Positions 13,205 through 24,119 of a stretch of DNA of 64,000 nucleotides are shown one piece after another. Under the pieces are notes generated by a model. The model was not told where the DNA came from. It saw only the letters and a program-made list of their open reading frames with translations, and did no database searches. The position numbers and the translations under genes were made by a program. The stretch's first letter is position 1. Each line of letters opens with the position of its first letter. Source of the DNA: Liolophura sinensis (lineage: Eukaryota > Mollusca > Polyplacophora > Chitonida > Chitonidae); NCBI RefSeq assembly GCF_032854445.1, contig NC_088304.1, forward strand, positions 33,784,810 through 33,848,809. Direction: 5' to 3'.

Positions 13205-15620
13205 AGTTAGTCATTAAAAGCCTCAGCAAATGTGTGCCTCTGAAGTGATGGAAATTAGAAGATCAAAGTTAGTCATTAAGAAGCCTCAGCAAATGTGTGC
13301 CTCTGAAGTGATGGAAATTAGAAGATCAAAGTTAGTCATTAAAAGCCTCAGCAAATGTGTACCTCTGAAGTGATGGAAATTAGAACATCAATGTTGGTAA
13401 GTAAAAAGTCTCAGCAAAAGTGTGCTTCACAAGTGATGGAAATTAGAAGATCAATGTTGGTAAGTAAAAAGTCTCAGCAAAAGTGTGCTTCACAAGTGAT
13501 GGAAATTAGAAGATCAAAGTTAGTCATTAAAAGCCTCAGCATATGTGTGCCTCTGGAGTGATGGAAATTAGAACATCAATGTTGGTAAGTAAAAAGTCTC
13601 AGCAAAAGTGTGCTTCACAAGTGATGGAAATTAGCACATCAATGTTGGTAAGTAAAAAGTCTCAGCAAAAGTGTGCTTCACAAGTGATGGAAATTAGAAG
13701 ATCAAAGTTAGTCATTAAAAGCCTTAGCATATGTGTGCCTCTGGAGTGATGGAATTCAAAAGATCAAAGTTAGTCATTAAAAGCCTCAGAAAACGTGTAC
13801 TTCTGAACAGTGGAAATTAGAAGATCAAAGTGAGTCTCTAAAAGCCTCAGCAAACGTGTGCTTCTGAAGTTGTGGAAATTGGAAGATCAAAGTTAGTCAT
13901 TCAGAAGCCTCAGAAAACGTGTGCTTCTGAAGTTGTGGAAATTGGAAGATCAAAGTAAGTCATTAAAAGCCTCAGGAAATGTGTGCCTCTGAAGTGATGG
14001 AAATTAGAAGATCAAAGTTAGCCATGAAAAGCCTCAGAAAATGTGTGCCTCTGAAGTAATGGAAATTAGAAGATCAATGTTGGTCAGTAAAAAGTCTCAG
14101 CAAAAGTATGCTCTTAAAGTGGTGGTAATTAGAAGATCGAGGTTAATCATTTGACCGCCTCAGCAAATGTGTGCTTCTCAAGTGATGCGAATTAGAAGAT
14201 CAAAGTTAGTCATTAAAAGGCTCAGCAAACGTGTGCTTCTAAAGTTGTGGAAATTAGAAGATCAAAGTTAGTCATTAAAAGCCTTAGCCAATGTGTGCCT
14301 CTGAAGTTAAGATTCTTACTTTTCAATACTCGAAATTGAAATCTAGATACATTTGTTCAAAGGTAACATTGATGAAATGGGCAAAACTTCACAAAAATGG
14401 TTTAAGATCGTGTCTTAAATTTTGACTTCATTTAGTCATTAAAAGCCTCAGAAAATGTGTGCCTCTGAGGTGTTGGAAATTTGAAGATCAAAGTTAGTCA
14501 TTAAAAGCCTAAGAAAATGTGTGCCTCTGAAGTGATGGAAATTAGAAGATAAAAGTTAGCCATGAAAAGCTTCAGAAAATGTCTGCCTCTGAAGTTGTGG
14601 AAATTAAAAGATCAAAGTTAGTCACCAAAAGCCTGAGCAAAAATATGCTTCTCAAGTATTGGAAATTAGATTTATTTATTTATTTATTTATTTATTTGAT
14701 TGGCGGTTTACACCGTACTCAAGAGTAATTCACTTATACGACGGTGGCCAGCATTATGGTGGGAGGAAACTCACGACCACCCGCAGGTTGCTAGCAGACC
14801 TTCCCACGTACGGCCGGAGAGGGAGCCAGCATGAGCTAGACTTGAACAGCGACCACATTGATGGGAAATTAGAAGATTAAAGTTAGTCATTAAAAGACTC
14901 AACAAAAGTGTGCTTCTGAAGCGATGAAAATTAGAAAACCATAGTTAATCATTAAAAAGCTCCACAAAAGTGTACTTGTGAGGTGATGGAAATGGAGATT
15001 AGTGCGTCAAAAGCCTCACAAAAGTTTACTTCTCAACTAAAAAAAATTAGGAGACCAACATCAGTTAGTATAAAGTCCAAGCAAAAAATGTGCTTCTAAA
15101 ATAATGGAAATTAAGAGACAAGATTAGTCAATAAACAAACTAGGCAAAAGTATGCTTCTAAAGTGATGGAAATTAGAAGATCAACGTTAGTCATTAAAAG
15201 CCTCGACAAACGTGTTCTTCTGAGTGATGGAAAATTAGAAAGTCATGGTTAGTCAGTAAAGAGCCTCAGGAAAAGTGTACTTCTGAAGTGATGGAAATTG
15301 AGAGATCGAAAGTAGTTAATAGAAAGCCTCACCAAAATTGTTGTTGTGAAATGATGGAAATTGAGATATGAAGATTACTAAGCGATTGACATCATCAGAA
15401 GTGTTATTTTGAAATGATGAGATTTGCACTAAAGAATGGTGTACTTCAAAAGTGATAGAAATTCCGATAGATTAGATTAGTACGTGATGTAAAAGATCTG
15501 AAAGTGTCCTTCTGAAGGGATGAAAATCGAACGATGAAGATTAAGTAGTAAAGAACCTCGGCTACACAATAATACAGAGGTGATAGGAATTCGGGCATCG
15601 AACTTTGCTTCACCGGAAGT
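13205..15620. repeat. 62-bp satellite array
   Basis: The unit carries GTCATTAAAAGCCTCAGC, then TGTGTGCCTCTGAAGTGATG and GAAATTAGAAGATCAAAGTT. It repeats with about 62-bp spacing for some 35 units, with sub-variants (TTGGTAAGTAAAAAGTCTCA) alternating in higher-order blocks between 13.3 and 13.75 kb. The 3' half decays progressively. The unit length is not a multiple of three and stops are frequent, so I consider it non-coding. A SINE interrupts it at 14.67 kb. Confidence 0.9.
14671..14863 (-). mobile_element. SINE family A, 5'-truncated, inserted in the 62-bp satellite
   Basis: An antisense tail of TTTA repeats, then the core TTGATTGGCGGTTTACACCG and the Deu-like middle of the family, up to the CTAGACTTGAAC box-B side. 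GGAAATTAGA occurs on both sides (14661-14670 and 14864-14873). This may be a target-site duplication, although the satellite unit itself contains this word. Confidence 0.8.
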
Positions 15621-15829
15621 GCACTTCTTAAGTGATCACAATTTTAAGGCTAAGGCTCAAGATGGCACGGATGAGCTAAATAAATTAGAATCTTGTCGTA
15701 AACATTATTAAACTGTCTCGCTATAGTCATGCTGAAAACAAGTTTAAAGTTATAAGTTCCTGTGCGTTTTTTTGTTCGGGTTTGAAGCAAGGAAGTCATA
15801 GTCAGGAATTCAAGAGTAGAGATCAACAA

Positions 15830-16262
15830 AAACCGCGTGCAAAAATTCGCTCGGTTTTGCTTAATCTAGTCCCACGAGTTTTATGACAGGGCGCGCGAAT
15901 CGAGAATGCGAGACTGGTGAAACCATGCGATATTATTGCTAATCTCGAGCAGTTCGTTAAATATCGAGCAAGAATAATTACAAAAAATCACGTGGTTTTT
16001 GCTAATCTAGTCTCTCGTGTTCTCGACCCGCGGGTTTTGTGGCGATACGCGCGAGTCGAAAACTCGAGAATGAGAGATTAGCGAAAACCGCGCGGTTTTT
16101 TAAGCTATTCTCGCTGGGTTTTCAACAATCTGAGCGAGATTAACAGTCATATCTCGTGGTTTCACTAATCTCACATTCTCGAGTTCTCGACTCGCGCGTC
16201 ATAAAACCCGCGGAACGAGATTAGGCAAAACCTTTTTTTAGCTTTTTGTTAATCTCGACTCT
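15830..16262. repeat. CpG-rich cluster of interleaved inverted repeats
   Basis: The words CTAATCTC, ATTCTCGAGTTCTCGAC, CCGCGGGTTTT and their reverse complements (GAGAATGAGAGATTAG, AAAACCGCGCGG) recur in both orientations several times within 430 bases. Pairs such as about 16008-16035 with 16055-16083 can fold into hairpins. The CpG density stands out from the AT-rich surroundings. No gene is visible in it. Confidence 0.7.
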
Positions 16263-16514
16263 CGAGGTCCCAATCTGTGTATATTGAAAGATGCGGCTCC
16301 AGAATGCGAGTGGCCGCATCCGTCTTCCATGCGTAACATTTTCTGGACATTTCTATGCAGCATTCTGCATGTCAAATTGAAGACTGAAGATTCATCTTCT
16401 TGTAATAAACTATACAACAGTTTGATGCTATGTTGTATGGTATACTGGAGTATTTTGCCAGACTGGACAAACCACATCAAGCTGAACAATGTTCTTTGAT
16501 CAACGACCCAAAGA

Positions 16515-16520
16515 TTTATT
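16515..16520 (-). terminator. polyadenylation signal AATAAA of CC1
   Basis: TTTATT on the plus strand reads AATAAA on the minus strand, 80 bases past the CC1 stop codon, which would give a short 3' untranslated region. Confidence 0.55.
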
Positions 16521-16599
16521 ATATGTCTATCCACTCCAATACACCTTCAGGCGTGAATCTTGTTATTACTTGTTAACATTCCTGTTTACACACTGCCAC

Positions 16600-17108
16600 T
16601 CAGTCTCCCTCGCTGGAATCTCGGTTAACTCTTTCCACTCGGTTTGACTGCTGCCTGCCGCTAGTCATGCCCACCTGGGGATATTTAGGGTAAGCTCGCT
16701 GGGCGGACCACTTCCGCCCGGCGGACCAGGCGGGCTGCTGATAGGGGTAACGGCGGTCTTGATGCTGAGGCCGGATGATAGGAGGCCTCTGGACTGTCTG
16801 TATTGGTCTGGCACTGCGCTCCTCGGACGATCCCCTACGAGTTGCTCCCCTGGCCGCCTGACGCACTACAGCCGCCCCGTTATTTTCCTCCGATGACGAT
16901 GATCCGCCGCCGTTTGCCGCTCTCGCCGCATGGCGTCCTACGCCTGCTCTGTTAGTTTCCTCCGATGACGATGATCCGCCGCCGTTTGTAGCACCTCTGG
17001 CTACCTGTCGGCGACCGTTATTCTCCTCAGAAGAAGACCCGCCACCCCTTTGTGGCGGTGCCGGTATCGGTCGGGGTGCGGGTGCGGGTGCTGGCAATCT
17101 AATGACAG
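16600..17108 (-). CDS. CC1 last coding exon (residues 321-489)
   Basis: The acceptor is TTGCTTCAG just above 17108. A later AG at the ATTAG would break the frame, while this one restores phase 1 (G plus CT gives Ala). It codes for the Pro-rich hinge, the Ser/Glu clusters and the Tyr/Pro end. Confidence 0.85.
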
Positions 17109-19854
17109 CTGAAGCAAAGAATGGTCATCAGTACATACGTGCAAAAGGAGAAATAAGAAAATTGTACAGTTCTTATTGTTGGCTATTTCTTAAGTAGAAT
17201 ATAATCCATTAAACGTAGACCAAGTTGACGAGTACATACGTTCAATGATATAAATCTGATAATTCCAAATCCTCTTATCAGGAATTTAGTTTAACTTATG
17301 CGAAATTCCGCTTCTTAAGATGAATTATCTTTCTTTCCTTATTTATTTATCTATTCATTTGATCGGTGTTTTACGCCGTGCTCAGGAATATTTCACTTAT
17401 ATTGTGGGAGGAAAGCGGGCAGAACCCGAGGGAAACCCACGATCATCCGAAGGTTGCTGACAGACTGAATTTCTTTAAAATAGTAGATGTTATTGGATGA
17501 TATGCAAATCTTGCTCCAAAGCTTGCTTTCCTCGTACATAAATTTTACACCTCTTACCCGGTATGCGTGTCGGGCACTCGGTCAACTGAACCAAGGCTTT
17601 GTACACGGCCCAGTACTCCCCAGCTTTCTCCAGGGCGGACTCCAGATACGCCTCAGCCTTGTGCAGGGCGTCGTTTTTAGGGGTCCAGTGAGCCTTGGCG
17701 GCCAGCAGTTCCATGTTAGCTTTGGCGTAAGCGGCCTTAGTGTTGGCGAGAGCCTCGCACTTTGACTCGTACACTGCCACCTTAACACGGTGCTCCTCGA
17801 ACACTTTGGAGCTGTCAATCCATACCTTTGTGGAGTGGCTATGAGCCTTGGCCATCATCTGCTCGTAGTGATGAGCTTCCTGTTTGGCCTGCCGTGCCAG
17901 GTTCTCGGCGTAGGCCGCCTCCTGTTCGAGCCTGTGAGCGTTTGAATTCACAATAACGATCTCTGTCTGTGGTAAGCCAGCTGGGATGACTGAAGAGGAA
18001 AAAAAAACATTTGTGAAAATATTTTTGCTTTACATGTGCTCTACGTTTTAAACTGTTTGTGCTGTTCAGGCGAAACAAACTCCATTTATGCCCAAAAGTG
18101 CAGCATTATTGTTAATCAGTTTAGCTGAATACTGAGTTTACATTTTTTCTCGATTTACATATATTACTGTACTTGTACCACAGTTTCGTTATTTAAATAA
18201 TCTCCATTTTGTGTCAATAAACGCAACATTCTCATTTACCACGTTAGCGCAATCATGAGTCTACATTTTTCCACGACTAATACCTTACCATACTGCCCAC
18301 TGAAACAAATCCTTCCTGTTTTGTGACTTAAACCACCTGCGTCATTTGGTGAAACTTTATATAATAAAGTCTAACTGAGAAAGTACCAACTTTGTCAAGC
18401 GCAATACAAAGTTTAAAAATTTTGTTCTAATCCCGACTAGGAATCGAACCAAGGGCCCTTCGCCCCGAGTTCCATACGTACAGTCAGTCGATTCTTGTCG
18501 AGCGGTATTTGCAGCCAGTCTCGCGCGCCTGGCTTCCTCCTCACGTGATGCAACCAGAATACGCATAGTGTCAACTTGTTGTTTGGCTTTCTCAAGTTCT
18601 TCTGCAGCTGCTTTCTCTTGGTGCTCGGCATAATCGGCTGCTTTCTTGGAGGCGTGTTTTGCGTACTCAGCTGCTTCCTTCTCTTTGGTTAGACGTTGTA
18701 CTTCTTTTCGTAAATGGGCGACCACAGAGTACTTTGATTCCACGTCCTGGTGAGACGCATGCGCAGAGTGTTTGGCAGCAGCGACAGCTTGGCGAGCAGC
18801 TTGCAACTTGGCGTCGGCCTCGTTGGCGATCCGCAGAGCTTCGTCGATTTTTTTCCCCAGAATGTCTTGTACAACACGCTGAGCGTATTTCCTTTGAGCA
18901 ACTAGACAAAAAGAAAAAAAACAAAAAAGAAAGTCATTTATTTTTAGAGCGGACACGATACGGCAAGAAGAGGAAATACATGTACACAATTCAGAAAGGT
19001 TTATTGTGTGGCCCAGTTACTGGATGGTTCTACAAAACTATCCGGTTACACTTTTTGCGCTTTAAATAATCTTTCTTATTATTTGATAGGATGGGCTTTT
19101 TTGTCGCATAATATCAGGAACAGTACTTATGGATATCAACTTCTAGGTTTAAGCTATCGATATTGATCCTGTAATTTCCTTTTCAAAATGATATGTATGT
19201 GACATTCAACACAACAGATCTTTTGACATATATGCTTCTTCTCGTATAATCCAAATGGTGTTAATCCAAAGAATTAATTCATTTTGTACGCAGTATTTCA
19301 CCATTTTGTAATGCAACCATCAGAAGTAATAATACTGAATACAGCAACTCTTCTGTGTGGATCTACCTTGTTTTAAACTGTTTCATGTTGATGAAACATT
19401 AACAAATTAAGATCGATTAACAAATTAAGATCGATATAGCAGCATACCTTACAACGAATAAATTACCGTACCAAATCTCCTTGACTTAAGCCAAAACTTG
19501 AAATGTGAGTTAAACGCTAGCTTATTTTAGACCATGTGAGTTAAAATTAGGAACACTTAATAACGACTAATCTTAAGGTTAGACGTCTTAATGGTTACCC
19601 ATTAAGACAAATGTAGCCTAACCAAATCTCAACCCCTTAGACCATAAAAAGGTAGTGTATATTATATCACGATTTTAAGTTTTGACTTCAAAATAAGCAC
19701 CCTGTTCTTTATGGAAATACCTCGTACACCAATTGAAGAGCTCACCTGTGGTCGCATGATAATGATTGGGGGTCGATGGCAGCCGTTGGACTGCAGTGCC
19801 ATCTACTGCCGACAAACAAACACACAGAACTGCAACAACAGCACGCAACGCCAT
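16600..19854 (-). CDS. CC1: secreted Ala-rich coiled-coil protein with a Ser/Glu-Arg tail (489 residues, 4 coding exons)
   Basis: Coding exons are 19746-19854, 18482-18901, 17558-17989 and 16600-17108, with all three coding introns in phase 1 and the sum giving an intact 490-codon frame. Residues 1-19 are a signal peptide (MALRAVVAVLCVCLSAVDG). Residues 37-176 and 177-310 are Ala/Glu/Lys-rich heptad-like helix, including ANTARQ at 167-172, Trp233, the run SSKVFEEH and KCEALAN with Cys254; a second Cys is at 315. From 325 there is a PAPAPAP hinge, then clusters GGGSSSSEENNG separated by Arg/Ala-rich stretches, then a Tyr/Pro/Trp-containing end closing in RDSSEGD. The Ser-x-Glu pattern fits secretory-pathway kinases of the Fam20C type. 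CC2 and CC3 are clear relatives. The role is inferred to be a structural extracellular protein; no named family is recognised and no enzyme motif is seen. The start is chosen because GCCATGG has a good context three bases after an acceptor and opens the signal peptide. Confidence 0.85.
17341..17466 (-). mobile_element. SINE family A fragment in CC1 intron
   Basis: Core ATTTGATCGGTGTTTTACGC, then ATTTCACTTAT, AGAACCCGAGGGAAACCCAC and AGGTTGCTGACAGAC. It is truncated on its 5' side and lies wholly inside the last intron, antisense to the plus strand and so in the same sense as the gene. Confidence 0.8.
17558..17989 (-). CDS. CC1 second coiled-coil exon (residues 177-320)
   Basis: Acceptor CCTCTTCAG and donor CCGG|GTAAGAG, 432 bases, phase 1 at both ends. 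Carries the conserved Trp233 and KCEALAN block shared with CC3. Confidence 0.87.
18482..18901 (-). CDS. CC1 first coiled-coil exon (residues 37-176)
   Basis: Acceptor TTTTTGTCTAG after a long T-rich tract; donor GACT|GTACGT. 420 bases, phase 1 at both ends. Heptad-like Ala/Glu/Lys sequence without Pro, Gly or Trp in most of its length. Confidence 0.85.
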
Positions 19855-19857
19855 GGC
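19746..19857 (-). CDS. CC1 signal-peptide exon (coding from 19854)
   Basis: Acceptor GATTTAGTTTCAG, then GCC and the ATG; donor ACAG|GTGAGC. Codes for a 19-residue hydrophobic leader and a short hydrophilic linker. Confidence 0.83.
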
Positions 19858-19950
19858 CTGAAACTAAATCATGTCATTTTGTTTATTTATGCCATTCTTT
19901 AGTTCTTTGACGCCGTACCAAAACCCAGTTCACTAAGGCGTCACGATCGC

Positions 19951-20006
19951 AGACGATAAGTGAAATATTCTTGAGTAGGCCCCTACGCCGTAAAACACCA
20001 ATCGAA

Positions 20007-20065
<59 letters not shown>

Positions 20066-20067
20066 AA
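19951..20067 (+). mobile_element. SINE family A tail with long AAAT array
   Basis: Core TAAGTGAAATATTCTTGAGT interrupted by a short GGCCCCTACG insertion, then CCAATCGAATAAAT and about 15 AAAT units. Lies in the 5' untranslated intron of CC1. Confidence 0.8.
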
Positions 20068-20187
20068 AGAACAGCTGTACCACTACCCCCAACCCATATT
20101 TAGCAAAACGAGGGTTCCATTTCAATTTTTTTCTGCTGGTGCGTGCCTTTTATACTCCACAAAATATGTATGTTTTATTTAAAGACG

Positions 20188-20303
20188 GTGGATGGTCGAG
20201 GGTTTCCCCCGGGCTCTGCCCGGTTTCCTCATGCCAGAGGCCCCCTATTCTTGGACGGAATATTCTAGAGTACGTCGTAAAACATCAATCAGATAAATAA
20301 ATA
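20188..20303 (+). mobile_element. SINE family A, 5'-truncated
   Basis: GGATGGTCGAGGGTTTCCCC, GCTCTGCCCGGTTTCCTC and the end TACGTCGTAAAACATCAATC. In the 5' untranslated intron of CC1, antisense to it. Confidence 0.75.
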
Positions 20304-20803
20304 TTTTAAAACATTCTTTGGCGTAAAAAAATATTTAAAACTATTTGTTAAATACCATCGAAAAAGCACGCCATGTTGAACCTCAAAGATTGTTTTGTTC
20401 TCATCGGGTAGTCACGCTGACTGTGTTGACGTAAATATGAAATTCGGTAACTCGGTAACAGCGCTTTTACAAAGATACCATGCATTTTAATCAGTTCAGT
20501 GTTTTAATTAGTTTACGATTCGTAAATATTTCCGTCTGAACCCCTTAACTGGGTTTATAATGTCCTGATAAGATCTACTTTGGCAATTACAATGTCAATG
20601 TCAACATTAGAGAAATATTTTTATCGAGAAAATATTTTTATCCTCTTACATTATAGATAATTTAATTAGGTGAAAGGCGTTACCTCGGGTGGCTGACGGT
20701 TAAAGATCTGTTTGCTGATATATTAGTGTCAATTTTAATTAAGCATTATTAACACATCAGTAAGTGATATTTGTACCAGCCGTACACAAATTCTTTCTAG
20801 ATG

Positions 20804-21050
20804 TCACTTTATTGGTGCTTTACGTCGTACCCAAGAATATTTCGCTTCGACGGCAGCGGGCAGAATTACACATTCTGAGTGGAATACAGACAGGCTCCAA
20901 ATTAAATCCACGACTATCTGTAGGTTGCTAACAGACTTTCCCACGTGCGACCTGAGAGGAAGCCAGCATTATGATGGGAGAAAACCGGGCAGAGCCCTGG
21001 GAAAATTCTTGACCATCCGAAGGCAGACGTTCCCACGTGCGACCGGCGTG
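20804..21050 (-). mobile_element. SINE family A, two partial copies in tandem
   Basis: A first copy runs from TTTATTGGTGCTTTACGTCG to AGAGGAAGCCAGC. A second begins with ATTATGATGGGAGAAAACCG near 20968 and ends at CCACGTGCGACCGG. The middle of the family is present twice in the same direction. Confidence 0.65.
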
Positions 21051-21130
21051 GCAAAGGACATTAATTAGGGACCATACCAATAGTCTGCAGTCGGAAATTG
21101 AAAAGATTCAGTAGAGATTAGAATGATGAC

Positions 21131-21242
21131 CTCTGCCCGGTTTCCTCCCACCATAATGCTCATATTCATTCGTATAAGTGAAATATTCTTGGGCACGGCG
21201 TAAAACACCAATCAAATAAATAAATAAATAAATAAATAAATA
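21131..21242 (+). mobile_element. SINE family A, 5'-truncated
   Basis: CTCTGCCCGGTTTCCTCCCA to GCGTAAAACACCAATCAAAT plus AAAT repeats. Lies in the CC1 5' untranslated intron. Confidence 0.85.
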
Positions 21243-21636
21243 CAGCTGAATGAATCTACATACTTATGTGTCTATACGTTCCTCAACTGACTATGGTACA
21301 TGTATCACATCCAAGACACTGTTCGCAACGATATATGATTGCACTTTTGCCAAACAGATGATAATTTATAGTCAGTGACTCATGTACATACAAAGCCATT
21401 TAAGAAAAATGACAGGCGAAAATGCATGAAGAAGTTTCGTAAAAGTGGTGTCGCACACTTAGGTGTAATGGGATTAAGGCCATTAAAGTAGTTTATAAAA
21501 CTTTGTCTATTTTGTTAATTTTCAAATCTAATAGTGATACAAGTATGCCAATGTTTTATTTTAATATTTAAAGATATAAATCTAAGATACATGAATTCAC
21601 TCAGATTTCACATTGTACATATTGTCCTGTTTCGAT

Positions 21637-21706
21637 TCTGGCAACCGTCATATAAGGTTAATATTCTTGAGCACGGGGTAAGACAAGAGTGAAATAAATA
21701 AATCAA
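21637..21706 (+). mobile_element. SINE family A tail, degraded
   Basis: AATATTCTTGAGCACGGGGT and AAATAAATAAAT remain; the rest is eroded. Confidence 0.5.
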
Positions 21707-21899
21707 GCGTCTTTATATTTACCCATAATTCAACAAAAATACTTACATCAACAGCTACTAATTTAAACAACCCAGTAACGTGCATTGTTGTAAATTACAC
21801 AGCACTGTTTGTATAGTAAGGTATACAAATAGCTTCTTGATCTGCTTAAATATGTGAGTTTAGTTTAAGTTTAGTTAAGAGTGAATCATACGTACAAAC

Positions 21900-21955
21900 C
21901 TTGAGGTCCGTAACCCGAAATCAACGGTCTCTCGGAATCTGAAGGATTACTCTGC
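21900..21955 (-). other. probable CC1 first exon (5' untranslated)
   Basis: Ends at donor CTCAAG|GTTTGTACG, about 80 bases below a TATA-like TATATATT. The same spacing is seen for the first exons of CC2 and CC3, which is why I assign it to CC1. The upper limit is an estimate of the transcription start. An alternative reading is a terminal CC2 exon (frame SNPSDSERPLISGYGPQG), which would need a weaker acceptor. Confidence 0.5.
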
Positions 21956-21971
21956 AATTTCCACAAACAAA

Positions 21972-21985
21972 CTAATATATATTAG
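21972..21985 (-). promoter_or_regulatory. TATA-like box of CC1
   Basis: CTAATATATATTAG, about 80 bases above the presumed donor of the first exon. Weaker than the TATAAA boxes of CC2 and CC3, and palindromic, so its direction is not informative by itself. Confidence 0.4.
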
Positions 21986-21989
21986 ACGA

Positions 21990-23140
21990 AAAAAAATAAT
22001 AATAAAAAATACAAAGTAAAAAATTAGTGTTAATTGGGTGTCCACGAGAGGTAAACGATAAGAGATAGCATCTTCGACAAACCGTATTACGATTGTTAAA
22101 ATGGAAGGCGTTAACTCAGTTCACACGAATGAGGTATTTAGTGGCGGATTTTACTTATGTATGTACGTATGTATTTACGCGTAGGTCATCAGTCATTGAT
22201 GATGGGTTCATGGGCGAAGCAGCGTATACAAATCCAACTGCCGGTAGGCATTGCATTAAAACTCAAACCGCAAGCATACGAACACCCTAAAGCCATAATG
22301 TTATGGCCTTTTTTGTTCGCATTCAGGAAACAAATGAAGACAACAAACAAACAGCACAAATGTAATTCATGCGTAAAGTAAGAGGCACGCGGTCATCAGT
22401 TCTTTATCTGATAAGAACAAATAAACACGGGTAACGTTTCTTCCCAAGGTTTGGGGAGAAGTGTGGAACAACTGGTGGGTGTGTTTTCAAGTGGCTGGAA
22501 ACGTCACATATAATGCTCGCGCTTATCACACAACAGTGCGGTATGATATACCACAAATAGCACGTGGGATGGCCAAAGCATTGTTGATACGTCCCTTACC
22601 CCCCGCGGCGCCTCTAACATACAATGTAGCCAACATTTGAACAGGATAGTACAATGTCTGGGCTCACACCTTTCTGGCCTTTATTTTTTTTTCATTCGTA
22701 ATAATCTCGTGCTCGATAAGGCATAATATGCACTTGTATACGAATATGTGATTGTGCCCTGAGCTATAGGCCCACACAGATGCAAACTTGTGATACTGGC
22801 GCATCTTACCTACATATCAGATTTTACAATTACAGCTTGACACATATCTTTCTCTACAATCAGCTACATAAAAAATCGGTTTTGAAATAATTATGCTGAC
22901 TACCTGTGGTATAGAAATGTACCAGTTTTAAAATAAAAAAAATGCACGTCTTTCTTAACCGGGCAATTTGTTTTTTCACAAGTGCAAGAAAAACCCAGTC
23001 AAGCTGTATTTCAATAGGGGCCTTTGTTTTCATGCTTGCACATATTTCAATTTGTTTTCACAAAAGTGCAAAAAACGAAATTTTTATTTCAAAAGTGACT
23101 CTTTTTTTTCAAATCTTAAAAAAACCTTCTCTGGCCAAGT
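21990..23140. other. intergenic, upstream of CC1
   Basis: No coding frame supported. Near 22.94-23.11 kb, T-rich sequence contains two related blocks around CACAAGTGCAAGAAAAAC and CACAAAAGTGCAAAAAACG, a local duplication of little information. Confidence 0.5.
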
Positions 23141-23149
23141 GATAGGATG

Positions 23150-23345
23150 AGTTCTGACGCAGATGGATAAACCCGAATTGAATGCAGAGTATCATAGGTT
23201 CAAACCCAGCTGGTGGAGATTCGGCTTTTCGTCAGGAGGTTTTGTCAGGTATCCGGCGAGGTGAGATGGTTCCACCTGGCCCTCTCTGCTTTCCTCAACC
23301 TATAAGTCTGATTGCCGTTGTATAAATGATTCCATCGCTCTCACT
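23150..23345 (+). mobile_element. tRNA-derived SINE, second type, diverged
   Basis: GTTCAAACCCAGCTGGTGG resembles a box B. It is followed by GTCAGGAGGTTTTGTCAGGT and CCTCAACCTATAAGTCTGAT, the same order as in the element at 49.66 kb. Confidence 0.55.
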
Positions 23346-23506
23346 CCGTCTGTACACAAAAAAATAATCGGTTAATTTTAACAGCATGTCTGTTGTCTGT
23401 GTGATGCTAGAATGTATTCTGTTATTATAGCAGGTTGTTTTGCTGAATACAACGCAAATATTCTATTACTTCAACATAAAGCTTCTACTGGCCTGGCAGG
23501 ATATTA

Positions 23507-23663
23507 TTTATTTATTTATTTGATTGGTGTTTTACGCCGTACTCAAGAATATTTCACTTATACGACGGCGGCCAGCATTATGGTGGGTGGAAACCGGGCA
23601 CAGCCCGGGGGAAGCCACGACCATCCGCAGGTTGCTGACAGACCTTCCCACATACGGCCGGGA
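23507..23663 (-). mobile_element. SINE family A, 5'-truncated, with target-site duplication
   Basis: TTTATTTATTTGATTGGTGT, then the full 3' half up to CCCACATACGGCCGG. CAGGATATTA flanks both ends (23497-23506 and 23664-23673), as expected for target-primed insertion by a LINE enzyme. Confidence 0.88.
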
Positions 23664-23815
23664 CAGGATATTACGTTGAATATGAAGGAATGTTGTGTAA
23701 TAGGAGAAAACATTCTAGTATCACACAGCCCTGTTTCCTCCCGTCATATTACTGAAAGCCATGATATAAGCGAAATATTCCGCACCTCATGTGGCCGGTT
23801 ACAGATGCAATGTTG

Positions 23816-24115
23816 AGGTCCAGTCACACCGATGCTACGACTACCTACGATATCTGCGAATCGTCACGATCTTTTAACTGTGTCTTCTTGTGGCAGAACC
23901 AGTCGATTCCACCAAAGAGCTGCCGCCACTGCAGTATCATGCTGAAGATACCAGACAAGACACCGCATCCAGTCAAATTGAACTGACACCGTACCAACCA
24001 GTTCTGTTTCCTTGCTCTAACCTCTCAGTTCTTCGTGCCAAGTGACGCAGCAACACGCACCATATTAAACCTCTTAAATGATCCGACCCGGCTTCGATAC
24101 CAGGTCTCCCGACTT
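23816..24115 (-). mobile_element. SINE family B, diverged
   Basis: In reverse complement it shows CTGAGAGGTTAGAGCAAGGA, GGTGTCAG, the AAGATACTGCAGTGG-like middle and TGCCACAAGAAGACAC, matching the copies at 38.5 and 60.3 kb. Confidence 0.6.
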
Positions 24116-24119
24116 CGTG

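Noticed and set aside
13205-15620. CRISPR-like array or repeat protein
   Set aside because: There are no unique spacers between repeats, the unit is not a multiple of three and stops are frequent; it is a satellite in an animal genome.
21900-21985. Terminal coding exon of CC2 (SNPSDSERPLISGYGPQGLYV frame)
   Set aside because: Possible, but the strongest acceptor (ATTGCAG) gives the wrong phase, and the TATA-like box plus donor spacing match the first exons of CC2 and CC3 better. Kept as an alternative in the feature note.
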